DNA of 64,000 bases from Bradyrhizobium sp. Arg816 (GCF_029989365.1 NZ_JAPRAQ010000012.1:1-64000); one strand, 5' to 3'; counted from the first letter of the stretch, positions 7,065 to 15,690 are shown. Notes: generated by a model not told the origin, from the letters alone. A program made the numbers and translations.

Positions 7065-7469
7065 ATGGCATCAGTTGAAATGGCAAAGGCATCTAAGCTC
7101 GTTGCAGCCAAACGTGGCAAAGTTCTTTTGGTGAGGCGCCGGTCGGACGGCCTGTGGATGTTCCCGGGCGGCCGTAAGCGTTCGCGCGAGTCCGAGAAGG
7201 ACTGCCTGCGGCGGGAGATCAAGGAAGAGCTGCCGAAGCTGAAGCTCGGCGGGATCAGCCTGTGGAAGGAAGTGAAGGCCAGGAATAAGCGCTCCGGTCG
7301 CAAGATGAGCGACGCGATCTTCATCGCGAGAAACGCCAAAGGGAAACTAGCAATCGGCGACAAGAAGGAAATCGACCGCGCCGTGTGGCAAAAGCCCCGT
7401 GGGGTGCCGCTGACGCCAACATCACGCTTTATTCGCGACCGGCTATTTCCTAGAAAATCGAAACGGTGA
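7065..7469 (+). CDS. Nudix hydrolase
   Basis: 134 aa. The Nudix box is complete: GGRKRSRESEKDCLRREIKE followed by E L fits G-x5-E-x7-R-E-U-x-E-E, with the metal-binding glutamates in REIKEE. Before it, KVLLVRRRSDGLWMFPGG gives the usual substrate-fold strand. Members cleave nucleoside diphosphates linked to another group; this highly basic, short version (lysine-rich) cannot be assigned a substrate. A second ATG at 7080 is an alternative start; neither has a strong Shine-Dalgarno. It is not obviously in an operon. Confidence 0.85.
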   Translation: MASVEMAKASKLVAAKRGKVLLVRRRSDGLWMFPGGRKRSRESEKDCLRREIKEELPKLKLGGISLWKEVKARNKRSGRKMSDAIFIARNAKGKLAIGDKKEIDRAVWQKPRGVPLTPTSRFIRDRLFPRKSKR

Positions 7470-7746
7470 ATTACTGGCCGAGGCTGGGCTGCCTTTCGAG
7501 GAGCAGATAGAGGCAGACGGCCGCATTCAATACGACGTTCTGGAGTAGGCCGTACCGGCGGGCTTCTTTTTGCGCACTCTGCACAACATTTGTGCTCCAC
7601 GATCGGCGCGCTAGGGCGTTCATAGTTTGTGCGGGTCCTTGGTGCGACACCTCGTTCGCGCGAGCCTCGCGCCATCCATCCGCGAGCCCGCGCTCCCTAA
7701 CGGTGGGCGGGGGCTTTGCTTTGGCATCCGTTGGACATCATGTTCC
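7470..7746. other. Intergenic stretch, no gene recognised
   Basis: A frame overlapping the Nudix 3' end reads GELLAEAGLPFEEQIEADGR to a stop at about 7548 but has no start codon and no known relative. The remaining 200 bases hold nothing recognisable. Confidence 0.3.
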
Positions 7747-7965
7747 ATGCCGCTGTTTTCGTTCAAGCTCATCAATTCCCACTTTGTCTCGGATTTTGGA
7801 GTGCATGACCTGCCGAGCGAAACGGACGCACCGATAGAGGCAATCAGACTTGCTCGGTCACTGCGCGAAACTCGCCCGGAGCTGGTCGGCCGTCGTTATT
7901 CGATCTTCGTCAGTGACGATGATGGCAGAGGCGTGTGCACCATTCCCCTGGATGTTATCTTGTGA
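7747..7965 (+). CDS. DUF6894-type small protein
   Basis: 72 aa from the ATG at 7747. It reads MPLFSFKLINSHFVSDFGVH, then DLPSETDAPIEAIRLARSLR and a C-terminal RRYSIFVSDDDGRGVCTIPL. The pattern M-P-x-[FY]-x-F-x-[LIV] ... D..G.DLPS...A...A...AR is the DUF6894 signature, widespread and multi-copy in Bradyrhizobium and without assigned function. The upstream 40 codons in frame are not homologous and are left out. A clear hairpin terminator follows 10 bases after the stop. Confidence 0.75.
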   Translation: MPLFSFKLINSHFVSDFGVHDLPSETDAPIEAIRLARSLRETRPELVGRRYSIFVSDDDGRGVCTIPLDVIL

Positions 7966-7975
7966 CGGGGCTGAT

Positions 7976-8010
7976 CGGGCCCGCCAGCGTGAATCGGCGG
8001 GCCCGGTCTT
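7976..8010 (+). terminator. Hairpin terminator after the DUF6894 gene
   Basis: Perfect 10-bp stem CGGGCCCGCC (7976-7985) with GGCGGGCCCG (7996-8005), 10-base loop, then GTCTTTAG. Strong stem, short T-tract. Confidence 0.7.
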
Positions 8011-8139
8011 TAGCGCCTTGGCAGGCAGCTTCCACCTGAATTTGTAGGGCAGATTTTTTTCTAACCTAAGTTAGTTTTTTCTATGCCCAGTGTCGACTAA
8101 CCCCAATTTTTCTGCGCGTAGAGCAAAGGGGGCGGCCGG

Positions 8140-8412
8140 GTGGTTCAACAACTGGGACTGGAGGATTGGGCCTGGCAAATCGCGGCCGACGTGTATCGCT
8201 TGAATCTGTATAGCCGACTCACCGGACGAGCGGACCCGGGGGGCGCCGTATCGGACGAACAGCTTGCCAGAGCAATCCGCGAAAGCTTTACTCAAACGAA
8301 CGACGCTGCTTATCGAGAAATGGTTGAGTTGGCGACCGATGCCGCTATATCGGCCTTCGATCGCGTCGTCTCACGCAATGTCAAACAGGCGCGCGCTCAA
8401 GTAGCGAACTAG
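8140..8412 (+). CDS. Small hypothetical protein (90 aa)
   Basis: Starts at a GTG (8140) after AAGGGGGCGG. The sequence LEDWAWQIAADVYRLNLYSR and later REMVELATDAAISAFDRVVS is mainly alpha-helical and soluble. No family recognised. The gene sits between two hairpin terminators (7976 and 8456), which suggests a single-gene transcript. Confidence 0.45.
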   Translation: MVQQLGLEDWAWQIAADVYRLNLYSRLTGRADPGGAVSDEQLARAIRESFTQTNDAAYREMVELATDAAISAFDRVVSRNVKQARAQVAN

Positions 8413-8455
8413 CGGCTCGTCGGCGGACGATGGCTAGCCTGCAACGCAAGAGAAA

Positions 8456-8486
8456 CCCGCCGACCTTGTGAGCCGGCGGGCTTATC
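8456..8486 (+). terminator. Hairpin terminator
   Basis: Arms CCCGCCG (8456-8462) and CGGCGGG (8474-8480), loop 11 bases, followed by CTTATCT. It follows the 8140-8412 gene by 43 bases. Confidence 0.6.
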
Positions 8487-8561
8487 TCTACCGCCTCAGC
8501 CACCGGCGGCACGTCATCATCCGCTGCCCGTCGCGCGTCCTGTGCTATCGGCCATCGAAGA

Positions 8562-8774
8562 TTAGGACAGTTTATGCCGCCGGACTTCTCCCGGTTTCAT
8601 GTTCAATGACGCTGCCTGCTCGGCCGATAACTCACGTTCTATCAAACTAACGGTCCAGCCCTCGGGAATGGCGTCGAGCACTTCTTCGACAGCCCTGTCG
8701 CGATCGGTCGCCGCAAGCCAAATCTGACGTTCGCCGCTGTCGGTGATGACACGTAGCAAATGAACCTCTTTCAT
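8562..8774 (-). CDS. Small conserved hypothetical protein (70 aa)
   Basis: Reads MKEVHLLRVITDSGERQIWL, then AATDRDRAVEEVLDAIPEGW and LSAEQAASLNMKPGEVRRHK. An N-terminal beta hairpin plus one helix, and a C-terminal L..EQ...L.M.PGEVR.L motif, resemble small rhizobial proteins of unknown function. AGAGG lies immediately before the ATG, which is too close for a normal ribosome-binding site, so translation efficiency is uncertain. No signal peptide. Confidence 0.6.
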   Translation of the reverse strand: MKEVHLLRVITDSGERQIWLAATDRDRAVEEVLDAIPEGWTVSLIERELSAEQAASLNMKPGEVRRHKLS

Positions 8775-9043
8775 CCTCTAATAAACACAAAAATCGGCTT
8801 TTGTTTCTACGCCCCCGTACAGGGGAATTAAACCGCTACCCTCGCCCGTTGAATGAAGAGGTCGACAGGCATCAAGCGTGAACAGCTTTGATAGGCCGTC
8901 GACCTTCTTGCGCATCTGCTGACCACTTTTTCCATGCCAGGGTAGGACCACACTTTGGCGTGGGCCTTGCGCTCCCCCTTTTCAATCCGGCGCATGATCA
9001 TCGGGACACCAAGCTTGGGCAGATGGCTCAAGGCGTCCTCTGC

Positions 9044-9753
9044 TTACGCATAAAACTGGACGGTCTCGCCATCGAAAGCCTCCCAGAGCGGGACGCTGAT
9101 CTCCGCACGCCGATCCCGGACGTCGCGAGCGAATTCCGGAGTCTCCGGCATTGCGAAACGCAAGTAGAGGCCGACGCCGACGGCAACGATGCTGAGAAGA
9201 TACAGCATGCGCCAGCCCCCGCTTAAAAGTGCCTGCTGCGGCATGGTGCTGGTCACAAGACTGAAGACGCCGAGAGAGAGCGCAATGCGATGAAGACACC
9301 GGACGCCGCGAACGTACCATAGAATCCACGGCGGCTGGGTTTTTGCTCTGCGAGCAGAAGCGCTGCGCCACCGGATTCCGCTCCGGCTCCCAACCCCTGG
9401 ATTAGTCGCAACGCGACCAGCGCGATCGGTACCCAGATCCCCACCTGATCAAACGTTGGCAGTAGGCCTATGAGGCTCGACGACACTCCCGTGAACCGCT
9501 AGCGTTGCTGCAAGTATCGACTTTCGCCCGATCCGGTCGAAGACAATTCCGCCAATCGGTCTTGATAGGAAACCGACTGCGAAGGTCGCGAACGAAGCAA
9601 GCGAACCAGTGACGGGCGACAGTGTCGGAAAGAACAACGGTGCAAATACCAGTGCCGGGTAAAGCCGTAGAGACTGAAATCATAACATTCCAGGGCAGAT
9701 CCAATCAGGGCTGTGACGATCAGGCGGGCAAATCGGCGGGCTTTTGTCTGCAT
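9044..9753 (-). pseudogene. MFS transporter of the metabolite:H+ symporter type, multiply frameshifted
   Basis: From ATG 9753 the reverse strand reads RLIVTALIGSALECYDFSLY (TM1 of the MHS/ShiA-like group). The next frames give FFPTLSPVTGSLASFATFAV then GFLSRPIGGIVFDRIGRKS (the D-R-x-G-R-K loop 2-3 signature), then IGLLPTFDQVGIWVPIALVA and LRLIQGLGAGAESGGAALLL (TM4 region), and finally MPQQALLSGGWRMLYLLSIV and AMPETPEFA. At least three frame changes and a missing C-terminal half make it non-functional. These proteins import organic acids or betaine-like solutes. Confidence 0.8.
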
Positions 9754-10019
9754 GCCTCTGGGGCGTCGGCATGCTTGCCTTCCGATTTGGCGGGCGGCTT
9801 CTGCCTAACTTGGCACTCCCCCATCAGATATGGAGAGAGCATCGGTCGACACCCGATGCTTCATGCGCTTGGGCATCCACTAGAAGGATTGGAGGCAATC
9901 TGAAAACATTCGGCTCGGTCGCGAGCTGGACTTTTGGCGTAGCTGCTTCTGTTTACAGCGGCGGACTGTTTTGCGGCGCAACACCCTTGCCGGGCCGCTC
10001 GATAGCTGCCGCGCCGCCG
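9754..10019. other. Intergenic stretch
   Basis: Nothing coding recognised. The region runs from the decayed transporter into the tRNA-Lys fragment at 10020. Confidence 0.4.
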
Positions 10020-10058
10020 GGTGAGCGCGCTGGGGCTCGAACCCAGGACCCCGTGATT
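10020..10058 (-). tRNA. tRNA-Lys (TTT type), 3' fragment only
   Basis: The reverse strand gives anticodon-stem 3' side, variable loop, a perfect T-arm (CTGGG-TTCGAGC-CCCAG) and the acceptor 3' strand CGCGCTC with discriminator A, then CC. This is the 3' half of an alphaproteobacterial tRNA-Lys. The anticodon 5' side and D-arm are replaced by unrelated sequence, so it is not a working tRNA. Such 3' fragments are usually left by integrases that recombine at the 3' end of tRNA genes. Confidence 0.6.
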
Positions 10059-10341
10059 GTAACTACGGCGATGTGTGCGACCCTATCAGGGAGTTCATGC
10101 GCCGAGTTTTTTCACCATATCAGGTCCATTGCTGACACATGTCGAGGTGAGCTGCTGCCGATGGTCGAGCGGGCGCACCTTCGGTCGAGATGACGTGTCT
10201 CGCTTTCGTTTTAAGGCTCGAACGTGCGCCGGAACAAGCCGGCGATCCGAAACGTTTGCCCATTTTCCTATTGATCACCGCAATCATCCCGAAACGACGG
10301 CCTACCCTCCAGCCGCGGCCGACGATTCGATCAGTATATTG
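10059..10341. other. Intergenic stretch
   Basis: No gene or repeat recognised between the tRNA-Lys fragment and the 3' end of the large regulator gene. Confidence 0.4.
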
Positions 10342-12597
10342 CTACACAATCAAATCGTGAGCCGCATGGAGACTGGCGTGCCCCGAGTGATCGTGCTGCG
10401 CAGCTGAAAGATTAATCGCGTCAGTATCCTGAACGGGCACCGGCCCCTCGTGTGGGACGACATGCTGACCATCTCCAAGTGCTTTTTCGCTTCCATGGCC
10501 CAGCTGCTGTAAATCAAGAATTTCTGAAGAAGCATTTGTGGCGCCATTCTTGAAATGAAAGGAATCGCCAAGTTCGGTGCCAACCGTTGATTTGGCTTGA
10601 CCGGCGTCGTTGGAAGAAGGCCGTTCCTTCCCTTCAGACTTAACCTTCAATGCCGAATGTGCGTCGGTGGCAGGGTTTTCGGACGCCGTTGGCAAATCGT
10701 GCTTCGGGTTGCCGATATTCAAAGCATCCGCCTGTGGATACTGGCCGTGTTGCTTGCCGGCCGCGGAGCCTTCTTGCGAAGTCAACAAGCCGTGCGCCTT
10801 CCCGTTATTCGAATCTTCTCCCGGAGCCTCATGCTTGGCATGCCCCTTGGCGGCTCCGGAGCCGTTGTCGGAATCATCCAGGCCCTTCTGCGATTGACCG
10901 TGATTTAAACCGTTTCCCGAGGCCTCATACTTGGCGTGCCCTTTGGCGGCTCCGGTACCGTTTTCGGACGCATGTAGGACCTTCTGCGATTGGCCGTGAT
11001 TTAATTCGTCTCCCGAGACCTCATGCTTGGCGTGCCCCTTGGCGGCTCCGGTGCCATTGTCGGAGTCATGCAGGGCCTTCTGCAATTGACCATGATTTAA
11101 TTCGCCTCCCGAGGCCTCATGCTTGGCGTGCCCCTTGGCGGCTCGGGTGCCGTTGTCGAAATCATGCAGGGCCTTGTGCGATTGGCCATGATTTAATTCG
11201 TCTCCCGAGGCCTCATGCTCCTTGGCGGCTTCCGAGCTGTTGTCGGAAGCCCGCAAATCCAGTTGCGATCGACCCTGATTGGACCCGTTGTCCCGGCCTG
11301 CCTGCGTGGGGTCACGCTGCGGGGCTTCGTTCGCGGCCGCCGCAGCAACGTTAACGGTCCCGGAACCTTGGGAAATAGTGTTCCCTCGGTTGCTGCCGCC
11401 CTCCGGGCGGGCATCGCCGACATAAAGCTCGCTGCCGTCTTTGGCTATCGTATCGCCTTGGATGAACTTGAATGCGAACGCCTCATCGTACATGGCCGTG
11501 CCGTCGAAATTTGCGAAGCCGGGAAGTGCGGCTGCCAGTCCGTTGGCATCGTTTGCGGCAGATGAAGTGAAGCTATCAGCCGGGCCATCGCCGAAATCGA
11601 AGGCTTGCGCGGCGTGGGCGGCACCATCGAGTTCGTAAATCAAGGCTGCGAAAGCTGCAATCATGAAGATGCTGAAGCTGCTCGAACCCGGCTTCGGCGC
11701 GTTGAGCGCTGCCTGCGCAAATGAACTCGCGGCAATCTCGACTCCGGGATCGACGAGCCTGCCGGTCGGCGTCGACGTGCCAGCCGCCGCGCCGGCGCGG
11801 TCCTTGCTCGCGGCCTTGGCCGGGCTGCCACCCGTTGCTTTTTCCTTGCGGCTGATTTTGATCGTGACGACCTCCGCGGAGCCGTTTGCGGTCATGACCG
11901 TGAAACTTTCGGTCGCGGCGTGAGCGGCTGAATCGTCCAGCGCTGCGAGGATCGCAGCTGCCAGGATACTCATCGCGCCATAACGGCGCGACAGGGCGAG
12001 CGCGGCGAGCTCCGTTCGGCTGGCGATTCCGAGCTTCTGTCGCGCGTGGTCGATGTGAATCCTAACGATGTCCAGAGAGACACCGAGCACCCGGGCAATC
12101 TCACTGTCAGACAAGCCTTCGGCGACGAGATCCATGACCGTTCGCTCGTTGACGGTCAGAACCGCCAGGACGTTATTGCCGAACGAGGCGATTCCATTGG
12201 CTTCGTTACCGATCCTCGCTAGGTCGGACCCCGATTTTTCCAGCCTCAAAGACTGCACCACCGCTTCCGGTTTGGCGTTCATTGGAATCGCGCCGCAAGC
12301 ACCGGTCGCCATTGCCCTGGCAAGATCGCCGCCGGCGACAGTAGCAGTGAAGAACACCAACCGGGATAAGAGGCCTTCGTCGTCCACGACGGCGAGGATG
12401 TCGGAGGCGGTTACATCGGTGAACCCGTCCTCCAGCAACACCACATCGGGTGTCAATCTGCGAATGGCCGCAACGCAACTGGCTCCATCGAGACAGCACG
12501 CAACCACTTCGAAATCGGGCTGCACTTCGAATAGCGATACAAAACCCTGCAGAACAATGGGACGTCGATCTGCTATCACAAGTCGAACGCGACGCAT
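10342..12597 (-). CDS. LuxR-type regulator with pseudo-receiver, two membrane segments and a 32-residue repeat region
   Basis: 751 aa. Residues 1-120 have the receiver fold, but the phospho-acceptor position in VVLLEDGF is Glu56 and the conserved Lys region reads GAIPMNAKP, so normal phosphorylation is unlikely. Residues 145-205 form a LuxR helix-turn-helix (LTVNERTVMDLVAEGLSDSE, IARVLGVS, VRIHIDHARQKLG). Hydrophobic segments lie at 208-220 and 306-321. The C-terminal 430 residues are hydrophilic, with five near-identical 32-residue units (460-619; core ELNHGQSQKALHDSDNGTGA) and an ending GDSFHFKNG ... HAAHDLIV. Proteins with a LuxR head and this GDSFHFK tail occur in Bradyrhizobium (recalled). 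The layout suggests a membrane-tethered DNA-binding protein whose repeat tail may be exposed outside or processed. The alternative is a wholly cytosolic protein. Confidence 0.8.
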   Translation of the reverse strand: MRRVRLVIADRRPIVLQGFVSLFEVQPDFEVVACCLDGASCVAAIRRLTPDVVLLEDGFTDVTASDILAVVDDEGLLSRLVFFTATVAGGDLARAMATGACGAIPMNAKPEAVVQSLRLEKSGSDLARIGNEANGIASFGNNVLAVLTVNERTVMDLVAEGLSDSEIARVLGVSLDIVRIHIDHARQKLGIASRTELAALALSRRYGAMSILAAAILAALDDSAAHAATESFTVMTANGSAEVVTIKISRKEKATGGSPAKAASKDRAGAAAGTSTPTGRLVDPGVEIAASSFAQAALNAPKPGSSSFSIFMIAAFAALIYELDGAAHAAQAFDFGDGPADSFTSSAANDANGLAAALPGFANFDGTAMYDEAFAFKFIQGDTIAKDGSELYVGDARPEGGSNRGNTISQGSGTVNVAAAAANEAPQRDPTQAGRDNGSNQGRSQLDLRASDNSSEAAKEHEASGDELNHGQSHKALHDFDNGTRAAKGHAKHEASGGELNHGQLQKALHDSDNGTGAAKGHAKHEVSGDELNHGQSQKVLHASENGTGAAKGHAKYEASGNGLNHGQSQKGLDDSDNGSGAAKGHAKHEAPGEDSNNGKAHGLLTSQEGSAAGKQHGQYPQADALNIGNPKHDLPTASENPATDAHSALKVKSEGKERPSSNDAGQAKSTVGTELGDSFHFKNGATNASSEILDLQQLGHGSEKALGDGQHVVPHEGPVPVQDTDAINLSAAQHDHSGHASLHAAHDLIV
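10741..11220 (-). repeat. Five tandem 96-bp coding repeats
   Basis: The repeats encode residues 460-619 of the LuxR-type protein with an exact 32-codon period; units 1-4 are very alike (for example GGAGCCGCCAAGGGGCA-type stretches recur) and unit 5 is degenerate. The high nucleotide similarity between units points to recent expansion and possible length variation between strains. Confidence 0.85.
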
Positions 12598-12878
12598 GGG
12601 CTTCCTTCGCTCGGCCTCGCTACAGATGACAAGCGGCGACTCAACTCTGCTCGGCTGATTGGGTTCCTAATTTTCATAATGGAGTTCGTGCGGCGCTTTT
12701 TGACGATAGGTTTAATCAGCCCCTCCGTATAGCTCCATATGGTTCGCCCTCACTCGCCGTTCGTCACCGTCGCACCGTTCCAAGTTCGCCCAGGCTTGCT
12801 GTAGCTAGGATGTGATTGCTGGTGATCCCGCTCAGGTAAATACTTTCAAAAAACTGCTGTCGATCTTGCAGGGTGCGC
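12598..12878. promoter_or_regulatory. Leader/promoter region of the LuxR-type regulator
   Basis: 280 bases that are more AT-rich than the neighbouring genes (for example taattttcataatgga at about 12670). No exact operator is recognised. It separates the LuxR-type gene from the TAXI gene upstream on the same strand, so the two are probably transcribed separately. Confidence 0.35.
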
Positions 12879-14285
12879 CTACCTGCGCGAGGCAAGGGTT
12901 GGACCCGGAGTTTTTGCCTGATCGGGCGGGTCGCTCTGCAGCGTCGCTCGCCGTTCGGCGACGGCGTGATCGAACAGTTCAAGAACCAGTCCGAAAGCGG
13001 CTAAGTCATCTTGTTCGATCGCTCCATCATCGTAGCACTTCAGTGTTTCGCCGATAATTGCGTCGACTTCCTGTTGCGATGTCAGAAGGTCCTGTTCCGA
13101 GCCGACATTGCGAAGCTCCGAAACCACGGCGAGAATCCGGTTGCGATGGCTGGTGGTGTCGTCCCGGTCGTCTCGGTTCAGATAGCGACGCAGCCAGGCG
13201 GCGGCCGAGCCGATCCCGGAAAGAAAAAGCAAGGCGAACCAGAAGTAGTCGCTGTACTTGTCCAGAAAGGTTCGCTCGGTCCCGTTGATGACCGCCGCGG
13301 CGCCCCGGTGCACTGAGGGAACCGCCTCCTTTTCTGTCTCGGGTTTCGTGATGTGTGCGGCGCCGGCGACACGTTGCGTGATCGTGTCGCGTACCGCAAA
13401 GAGCTGCCGGTAGAAGGCCGCCGCCTTGGCTTCTGACAGCTCTTTTCGGGCCAGGATGAGATGGTTGACGCTGATGGTGTCGACTTTGTCCTCGGGCCAC
13501 GCCGGTTTTGCGTTGAAGACACTGCCCGGAATTTCTTCGGCTTCGTAGCGGGCGTTCTTCAGAGCGATCGCCTCGGATGTGTCGACCGGAAGAAAGTCCG
13601 GAGCCCCGCGCGATCGCGAAGTCGCGGCGATCGCGGCGGCAGTGATCTTGCTGTCGAGCGGACTGACGGCGAGATAGGCATCGAGGGTGGCGTCTTGCGC
13701 AAGTTTTTCGATATCTTCGGTCCCGAATTGGACCGTCGCGACTTTATCCGGCTCGACTCCGGAGCCCACCAGAATCGTCCGCAGGAGTGCGAGGTTGGCT
13801 CCGGTCCGTCCTATAATGCCGACTTTGCGACCCGCCAGATCGGCGATTTCTCCGATCCTGCCGGTGGCCTTCTTCTTGGTGTCTTTGCCCGGTCGCCCGG
13901 AGGGCGACCAAAGGACGACGTAGTTCTTCCGCAGGACGGCCAGTGTCTGCGCGTCGGCAGGCATGCCAAGGTCGCCGCGACCGATTGCCAGGTCGGCCTT
14001 GCCGGCGCCTAGCAGGGCCAGGGATTCGGCCGCTCCTTCCGTCGTGATCGGGGAGAGCTTGACCATCCTGCTTTCCTCTTCGAAAGCCTCGGCCATCGCT
14101 TGGACCACCTGATGATCGTCGCTGCCTGCGGGTCCGACGGCGATCCGGAGGGTCTCGGGCTGCAAGACGTAGAACAGGGTGGCCGCAGCGGCGCCGAAAA
14201 CAACAAATCCCAACGCCAGCACGATCAATAGCCTTCGTTGGCGTCGATCGTGAACATTCCTGACTGGGTAATCGGACGGCGACAT
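12879..14285 (-). CDS. TAXI-family solute-binding protein, membrane anchored
   Basis: 468 aa. A TM segment near residues 20-42 (RRLLIVLALGFVVFGAAAAT) is followed by ETLRIAVGPAGSDDHQVVQA, DLAIGRGDLG, and GRKVGIIGRTGANLALLRTI, which is the TAXI (TRAP-associated extracytoplasmic immunogenic) binding fold. A second TM (YFWFALLFLSGIGSAAAWL, about 352-370) is followed by a cytoplasmic-looking tail. Classical TAXI proteins are free periplasmic subunits feeding a fused TRAP permease, but no permease gene is nearby. The double anchoring suggests a sensor-like or orphan role. It lies 68 bases from the NarL-type regulator upstream on the same strand, so they may share a transcript. Confidence 0.8.
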   Translation of the reverse strand: MSPSDYPVRNVHDRRQRRLLIVLALGFVVFGAAAATLFYVLQPETLRIAVGPAGSDDHQVVQAMAEAFEEESRMVKLSPITTEGAAESLALLGAGKADLAIGRGDLGMPADAQTLAVLRKNYVVLWSPSGRPGKDTKKKATGRIGEIADLAGRKVGIIGRTGANLALLRTILVGSGVEPDKVATVQFGTEDIEKLAQDATLDAYLAVSPLDSKITAAAIAATSRSRGAPDFLPVDTSEAIALKNARYEAEEIPGSVFNAKPAWPEDKVDTISVNHLILARKELSEAKAAAFYRQLFAVRDTITQRVAGAAHITKPETEKEAVPSVHRGAAAVINGTERTFLDKYSDYFWFALLFLSGIGSAAAWLRRYLNRDDRDDTTSHRNRILAVVSELRNVGSEQDLLTSQQEVDAIIGETLKCYDDGAIEQDDLAAFGLVLELFDHAVAERRATLQSDPPDQAKTPGPTLASRR

Positions 14286-14353
14286 CAGCAGAACCTACGT
14301 GAACAAGACGCCTACTTTGGGCTACAAGTGCGCTCACACCGGTCGACGTCTCT

Positions 14354-14977
14354 TCACCGGTGCAAATCGATCTCGACTGCGATCCGGACGAGGTCGGAGT
14401 GATTTCTGGCGCCGAGCTTGGTCTTCAGCGTGGAGGTCGTGTTGGCGACAGTTTTATAGGAGATGCCGAGTTCGGACGCGACTTCTGAGATGCGGTCGCC
14501 GCGACCCAAAAGCCTCAGGATCTCAAGCTCGCGTGCGCTCATCTGCGTCAAGGGACTGCCCTTGATCGCGGCGCCCGCGAAGGTCGTCGCTTCAGCCAGA
14601 CGCGGCGAGACGAAGCGCTCCCCTGCTGCAACCTTCCGGATGGCTTTGACCAGGAGCCGCGGATCATCGCTTTTCGAGACATACCCCTGAATGCCCATGT
14701 CGACCGCGCGCACCACGAACGCCGGATCCTCACTCACGCTGAGCATCACGATCTTGGCGGCAGGATCATCCTTGCGGATCCGCCGCGTCAACTCGAAGCC
14801 GGTAAGGTCGGGAAGCCTCACGTCCACCACCGTGACGTCGGGATGCTTCTGCAGGAACGCTCGGTGGCCCTCCTTTGCATTGGAAGCCTCCAGGATCTCA
14901 ACGGAGGGATCCGACGTGAACAAGGACCGGCAGCCCGTCACGACAACGGGATGGTCGTCGACGATCAGTATCCTCAT
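14354..14977 (-). CDS. NarL/FixJ-type response regulator
   Basis: 207 aa from ATG 14977: MRILIVDDHPVVVTGCRSLF. The receiver has Asp52 in VTVVDVRLP, switch Ser in VMLSVSED, and Lys in GYVSKSDD. A LuxR-type HTH follows (QMSARELEILRLLGRGDRIS, EVASELGISYKTVANTTSTL, KTKLGARNHSDLVRIAV). It should bind DNA when phosphorylated by a kinase, but none is encoded here. It is upstream of the TAXI gene on the same strand; with the LuxR-type protein at 10342 this makes a three-gene signalling cluster. Confidence 0.88.
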   Translation of the reverse strand: MRILIVDDHPVVVTGCRSLFTSDPSVEILEASNAKEGHRAFLQKHPDVTVVDVRLPDLTGFELTRRIRKDDPAAKIVMLSVSEDPAFVVRAVDMGIQGYVSKSDDPRLLVKAIRKVAAGERFVSPRLAEATTFAGAAIKGSPLTQMSARELEILRLLGRGDRISEVASELGISYKTVANTTSTLKTKLGARNHSDLVRIAVEIDLHR

Positions 14978-15206
14978 CCCGTTCTGGCCCTCATTACCCG
15001 TCCTCGCTTCCTCCAGTTGTGAAGAACGACGCGAGCGCTGGAATGGTTCAATATCCGAGCGTGAGGTCGGGCGATCCGACCGAGGCAGCACGAAGTGCAG
15101 CAGGCGTTGGCGGGACCTAAACGGGAGCGGAACCGGCGGTTCATACACCATTCAAGTCTCGGGGCCTAACGAGACCCTGCCACCGGGGACAACTGTGAGG
15201 TGGACC

Positions 15207-15560
15207 ATGTCGGGTTCGGGAACTGACTTCGATCCCATTGGAATCGTGATTGATTGGTTGGATGCATGCCGCGAGCGCCGTTTGGAGGACTTGCTGCCGC
15301 TCTATGCAGATCAGGCTACGCTTGATTGCTGCAGCGGAGAACGGTTCGTCGGACGGCCTGGTTTGCTTTGCTATTGGCCGGCTAAATTACGCGGCGCAAT
15401 CGAGCCCGCATTCGAACTGAACGAAATCCATCCGGAGCAGGAATGCGTTCGGCTTTTCTACCGAGATTACGACGGCAGCGCTGTAAGTACGAAATTTTGG
15501 TTCGACGCAGGGGGCCGTATCACCAGAACGATTTGCATACCTCTGCTCGGTGCGGGATAG
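15207..15560 (+). CDS. SnoaL-like / NTF2-fold protein
   Basis: 117 aa. The ATG at 15207 follows GAGGTGG. The layout IGIVIDWLDACRERRLEDLL, PLYADQATLDC, RFVGRPGLLCYWPAKL and a C-terminal strand RITRTICIPL fits the cone-shaped NTF2/SnoaL fold that lacks a fixed function (isomerases, hydrolases or ligand-binding proteins). Soluble, no signal peptide. It is transcribed away from the NarL-type regulator at 14977, with about 230 bases of divergent promoter region between them. Confidence 0.7.
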   Translation: MSGSGTDFDPIGIVIDWLDACRERRLEDLLPLYADQATLDCCSGERFVGRPGLLCYWPAKLRGAIEPAFELNEIHPEQECVRLFYRDYDGSAVSTKFWFDAGGRITRTICIPLLGAG

Positions 15561-15690
15561 AGGGCGGCCTAGCGATAGGGGATAAGACCAACACACAGAT
15601 CGGGAAAAAGTGGTAATATTCCATCCTTGCTCAGGAACTTCAGCGCCGTGGTGATGTTTTCGCTGCGTCGCATCTAGCGGCAAGGAGAAC

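Noticed and set aside
7470..7548. Frame reading GELLAEAGLPFEEQIEADGR after the Nudix gene
   Set aside because: No start codon and no known relative; probably chance or a remnant that cannot be identified.
10597..11354. Arginine/proline-rich plus-strand ORFs over the LuxR repeat region
   Set aside because: They are the antisense of the 96-bp repeats and have no independent protein features.
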